Part shown: positions 61,638 to 64,000 of the stretch, piece after piece | Position numbering within the stretch: position 1 is the first letter of the stretch | Layout: the number at the start of each line of letters is the position of its first letter | Source of the DNA: Chersky-840 sp963811775 | Lineage (GTDB): Bacteria; Actinomycetota; Acidimicrobiia; Acidimicrobiales; UBA8190 | Assembly: GCA_963811775.1 (NCBI GenBank) | Contig: CAWESO010000001.1 | Coordinates: forward strand, 62,001 to 126,000 | DNA length: 64,000 nt | Direction: 5' to 3' | The notes under the pieces: generated by a model | Database searches by the model: none | Told to the model about the DNA's origin: nothing | Seen by the model: the letters and a program-made list of their open reading frames with translations, nothing else | Translations under genes and position numbers: made by a program

Positions 61638-62620
61638 GACTCTCGACCTCCAGTAGAGGATGAGGTTGAGGGTTCGTCCGGCGGGAAGCCCACCATGCGG
61701 ACCTCGGGGTGGAGGGTGATGCCGCTGTGCCGGGCGACCTCGGCCCGGACGTGCTCCACCAGCCGACGAACGTCGTCGGCCGAGCCGTCGGGGTCGGCCT
61801 GGATGAAGTTGGCGTGCTTGGGCGACACCTGCGCCGTGCCCATGCGCAGGCCCTTCAGACCCGCCTCCTCGACCAACCGGCCGGCGGAGTCGCCGGGGGG
61901 GTTCACGAACACGGACCCGGCGTTGGGCCCGCCCGGCTGGTGCTCCCGGCGCCAGCGCACGATGTCGCTCACCGCCTGCTGCGCCGCGCCCCGGTCCCCG
62001 TCGTGCACGGAGAACTCGGCCCACACCACCACGGTCGTGTCCGGCAGCGACGACGTGCGGTAGCCGAGGGCGAGGTCGGCCGGGCCCCGTTCCTCCAGCG
62101 CGCCGGTGAGGAGGTCGAAGGTCGCGAATCGAGCCAGCACCGCGGCGATGTCTGAGCCGTGGCCCCCGGCGTTCATCTTCAGCGCCCCGCCCACCGAGCC
62201 CGGCACGCCCACGGCCCATTCCAGGCCGTGACGGCCCGCCGCCGCACACCGACGGGCCACGACGGGGAGCTTGGCCCCTCCCCCGGCGCGCACCGTCGCC
62301 GGCCCGACCTCCACCGTGTCGAAACCGGCACCGAGGCGCACCACGACGCCGGGGAAACCGGCGTCGGCCACGAGGAGGTTCGAGCCCTCCCCGAGCACGA
62401 GGATCGGGACCGGCGCGTCCGTCGACACGAGCACGTGGTGCAGCGCCACGAGGTCTTCGACCCGGCGCGCTTCGACGAGCACCCCGGCCTCGCCGCCGAC
62501 GCGGTAGGTGGTGCGCGCCCCGAGGGGGGCATGGCGCGTGCCGAGGCCGTCGAGGGCGGCGGCGATGGCGTCGAGCGCCGCCGCCGGTCCGGTCCCGGGG
62601 GCCTGGGCCCGGGCGCTCAC
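61634..62620 (-). CDS. murB: UDP-N-acetylenolpyruvoylglucosamine reductase
   Basis: MurB is the FAD enzyme making UDP-MurNAc. Motifs: LGARTTYRVGGEAGVLVEAR, VLGEGSNLLVADAGFPGVVV, EWAVGVPGSVGGALKMNAGG, LALGYRTSS, GPNAGSVFVNPPGD (active-site Ser) and VSPKHANFIQ. The short loop after GYRTSS suggests a type IIa-like or reduced type I form. The GTG at 62618-62620 overlaps the murC stop as GTGA; 328 residues. Confidence 0.95.
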   Translation of the reverse strand: MSARAQAPGTGPAAALDAIAAALDGLGTRHAPLGARTTYRVGGEAGVLVEARRVEDLVALHHVLVSTDAPVPILVLGEGSNLLVADAGFPGVVVRLGAGFDTVEVGPATVRAGGGAKLPVVARRCAAAGRHGLEWAVGVPGSVGGALKMNAGGHGSDIAAVLARFATFDLLTGALEERGPADLALGYRTSSLPDTTVVVWAEFSVHDGDRGAAQQAVSDIVRWRREHQPGGPNAGSVFVNPPGDSAGRLVEEAGLKGLRMGTAQVSPKHANFIQADPDGSADDVRRLVEHVRAEVARHSGITLHPEVRMVGFPPDEPSTSSSTGGRES

Positions 62621-63984
62621 CACGGCGTCGTCGCCTGGAGCTCGTCGGGCAACGACGTGAGGTCGCCGGCGCCGAGTGTCAGGCACAGGTCACCGGGGAC
62701 GAGCAGGGCCGCCACATGGGCGCGCAGCTCGGCCCGCCCGGGCACGTAGGCGACGGCGAGGTCGGGGTGGGCCCGGCGCACCGCATCGGCCACCACGCGC
62801 CCGGTCACCCCCGGCAGCGGCGCCTCACCGGCCGGGAACACGTCGGTGACGACGACGACGTCCGCGCCCTCGAAGGCGTCGGCGAACTGCTCGCCGAGCG
62901 CGGCGATGCGGGTGTAGCGGTGCGGTTGGAACACCACCACGACACGGCCCGGCGCGGTGTGGCGCGCCGCGTCGATCACGGCCGCCACCTCGCTCGGCAG
63001 GTGGGCGTAGTCGTCCACGAAGCGCACGCCGTTGGACTCGCCGCGCGCCTCGAAGCGGCGCGCCACCCCGGCGAAGCGGGCCAGGGCCCGCTGGGCCGCC
63101 TCGAAAGGCACGCCCACCTCCAACGAGGCTGCCACGGCCAGCGCGGCGTTGGAGGCGATCTTGGCCCCCGTGACCGGAAGCGACACGCGTCCGAGCATGA
63201 CACCGCGCGCCCGCAGGGTGAAGGACACCCCCTCGCCTGCGTCGACGTCCTCGATGCGGTAGGTGACGTCGGGGCCGCTGCCGACGAGCGCGGCACCCCG
63301 CTGCGCGCCGAGGCGCGCCGCGGCGGGGTCGTCGGCCCCCACCACCGCCCCGCCGGTGCCCGAGGCCAGGAAGCGGTCGAAGGCGTCGAGGAGGGCCGCG
63401 AAGTCCCCGTAGTAGTCGAGGTGGTCGGCCTCGACGTTGGTCACCACGGCGAGCTCCGGGGCGAGGTGCAGGAACGTGCCGTCGCTCTCGTCGGCTTCGA
63501 GGACCAGCCACTCGCCGGTGTCCCACACGGCGTTGGTGCCGATCTCGTTGACGTCACCCCCGATGAGGAAGCTCGGGCGCAGGCCGGCTTCGATCATGAT
63601 CAAGGCCAGCATCGACGTGGTCGTCGTCTTGCCGTGGGTCCCCGACACCGCGATGGCGCGCCGGAGGGCGGCGATGGCGGCCAGGACCTCGGCCCGGCTC
63701 ACCACCGTGAGCCCCCGCCGCCGGGCCTCGGTGACCTCGGGGTTCGAGGCCGCGATGGCGGTGGAGAGGGCCACGACCTCGGCGTCGGCGACATGGGCGC
63801 CGTCGTGGCCCACGAAGACCCCCACCCCGCTCGCCGCCAGCCGCTCGAGCGTGGCCGAGGTCTTGAGGTCGCTGCCCGTGACGTCGTGGCCCATGGCCGC
63901 GAGCACCGACGCGATGGCGCTCATGCCGGCGCCGCCCGCGCCCACCACGTGCACCCGACGGCGTCGGGACAGGTCCACGGTCAC
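62617..63984 (-). CDS. murC: UDP-N-acetylmuramate--L-alanine ligase
   Basis: MurC adds the first stem-peptide residue. The N-terminal Rossmann motif is VHVVGAGGAGMSAIASVLAA, the P-loop AIAVSGTHGKTTTTSMLALI, followed by LEADESDGTFLHLAPELAVV, TNVEADHLDYYGDF, FVDDYAHLPSEVAAVIDAAR and VVVFQPHRYTRIAALGEQFA. 455 residues, GTG start at 63982-63984. It leads murC-murB-ftsQ with overlapping starts and stops. Confidence 0.96.
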   Translation of the reverse strand: MTVDLSRRRRVHVVGAGGAGMSAIASVLAAMGHDVTGSDLKTSATLERLAASGVGVFVGHDGAHVADAEVVALSTAIAASNPEVTEARRRGLTVVSRAEVLAAIAALRRAIAVSGTHGKTTTTSMLALIMIEAGLRPSFLIGGDVNEIGTNAVWDTGEWLVLEADESDGTFLHLAPELAVVTNVEADHLDYYGDFAALLDAFDRFLASGTGGAVVGADDPAAARLGAQRGAALVGSGPDVTYRIEDVDAGEGVSFTLRARGVMLGRVSLPVTGAKIASNAALAVAASLEVGVPFEAAQRALARFAGVARRFEARGESNGVRFVDDYAHLPSEVAAVIDAARHTAPGRVVVVFQPHRYTRIAALGEQFADAFEGADVVVVTDVFPAGEAPLPGVTGRVVADAVRRAHPDLAVAYVPGRAELRAHVAALLVPGDLCLTLGAGDLTSLPDELQATTPW

Positions 63985-64000
63985 GCCGTCGGCGGGGTCA
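63981..64000 (-). CDS. Possible 3' end of murG (partial, right edge)
   Basis: A TGA at 63981-63983 would form a GTGA overlap with the murC start, preceded by Pro-Pro-Thr-Ala in that frame. murG precedes murC in this cluster in most bacteria. Only six codons are visible, so this rests on gene order. Confidence 0.25.

Overview
The window is about 64 kb of very GC-rich DNA, packed with genes and almost all protein-coding. Gene content and order are those of a high-GC actinobacterium. The block pyrR-pyrB-pyrC-carA-carB-pyrD-pyrF-mihF-gmk-rpoZ-coaBC-metK-priA, the murC-murB-ftsQ-ftsZ-pgeF-yggS-sepF-yggT-divIVA block, mIHF, the proteasome activator Bpa, a DUF3151 protein and a DUF1844 gene divergent from infC all point there. 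A deep branch such as Acidimicrobiia is my guess; no rRNA or tRNA gene was found to test it.

Layout. (1) 1-1763: end of the infC-rpmI operon, divergent DUF1844 gene, small cold-shock-like gene. (2) 1777-28599, minus strand, one long housekeeping convoy. Read in the direction of transcription it runs aroC-aroK-aroB-aroQ-pepP-efp-nusB, then the pyrimidine operon pyrR to pyrF, then mihF-gmk-rpoZ-coaBC-metK-priA-def-fmt-rpe, the riboflavin genes ribD-ribBA-ribH, and hisG. Most neighbours overlap by ATGA, GTGA or a few bases. A PyrR-binding RNA hairpin sits just upstream of pyrR. (3) 28682-30289: prepilin peptidase with a 27-bp tandem repeat on its stop codon, and a NifU-like Fe-S protein. (4) 30321-34023, plus strand: ATP-grasp enzyme, B12-type radical SAM enzyme with a C-terminal CCAEP tail, and a Cys-rich protein. 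This is the most unusual biology in the window. (5) 34048-42071: small proteins, a tyrS-led operon of poorly known genes, an SDR, a YyaL-like thioredoxin-fold protein and conserved hypotheticals. (6) 42255-50114: dnaE, Bpa, an alkaline-phosphatase-fold enzyme, an Rrf2 regulator, a histidine phosphatase and a group 2 sigma factor. (7) 50123-64000: rluD-lspA-dksA, divergent ileS, then the division and cell-wall cluster.

Two patterns cross the whole window. First, about ten genes have a TANNNT hexamer ending 6-7 bases before the start codon, the signature of leaderless transcription. Second, at least six otherwise intact housekeeping genes (priA twice, pyrD, carA, efp, bpa, pgeF) are broken by small indels in G/C runs. 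I read these mainly as sequence errors, because essential genes are hit and homology continues in the next frame. The longest gene-free stretches are about 200-230 bases (816-1017, 49078-49277, 60395-60626) and are described as regulatory features. No CRISPR array, insertion sequence, phage or tRNA gene was seen.
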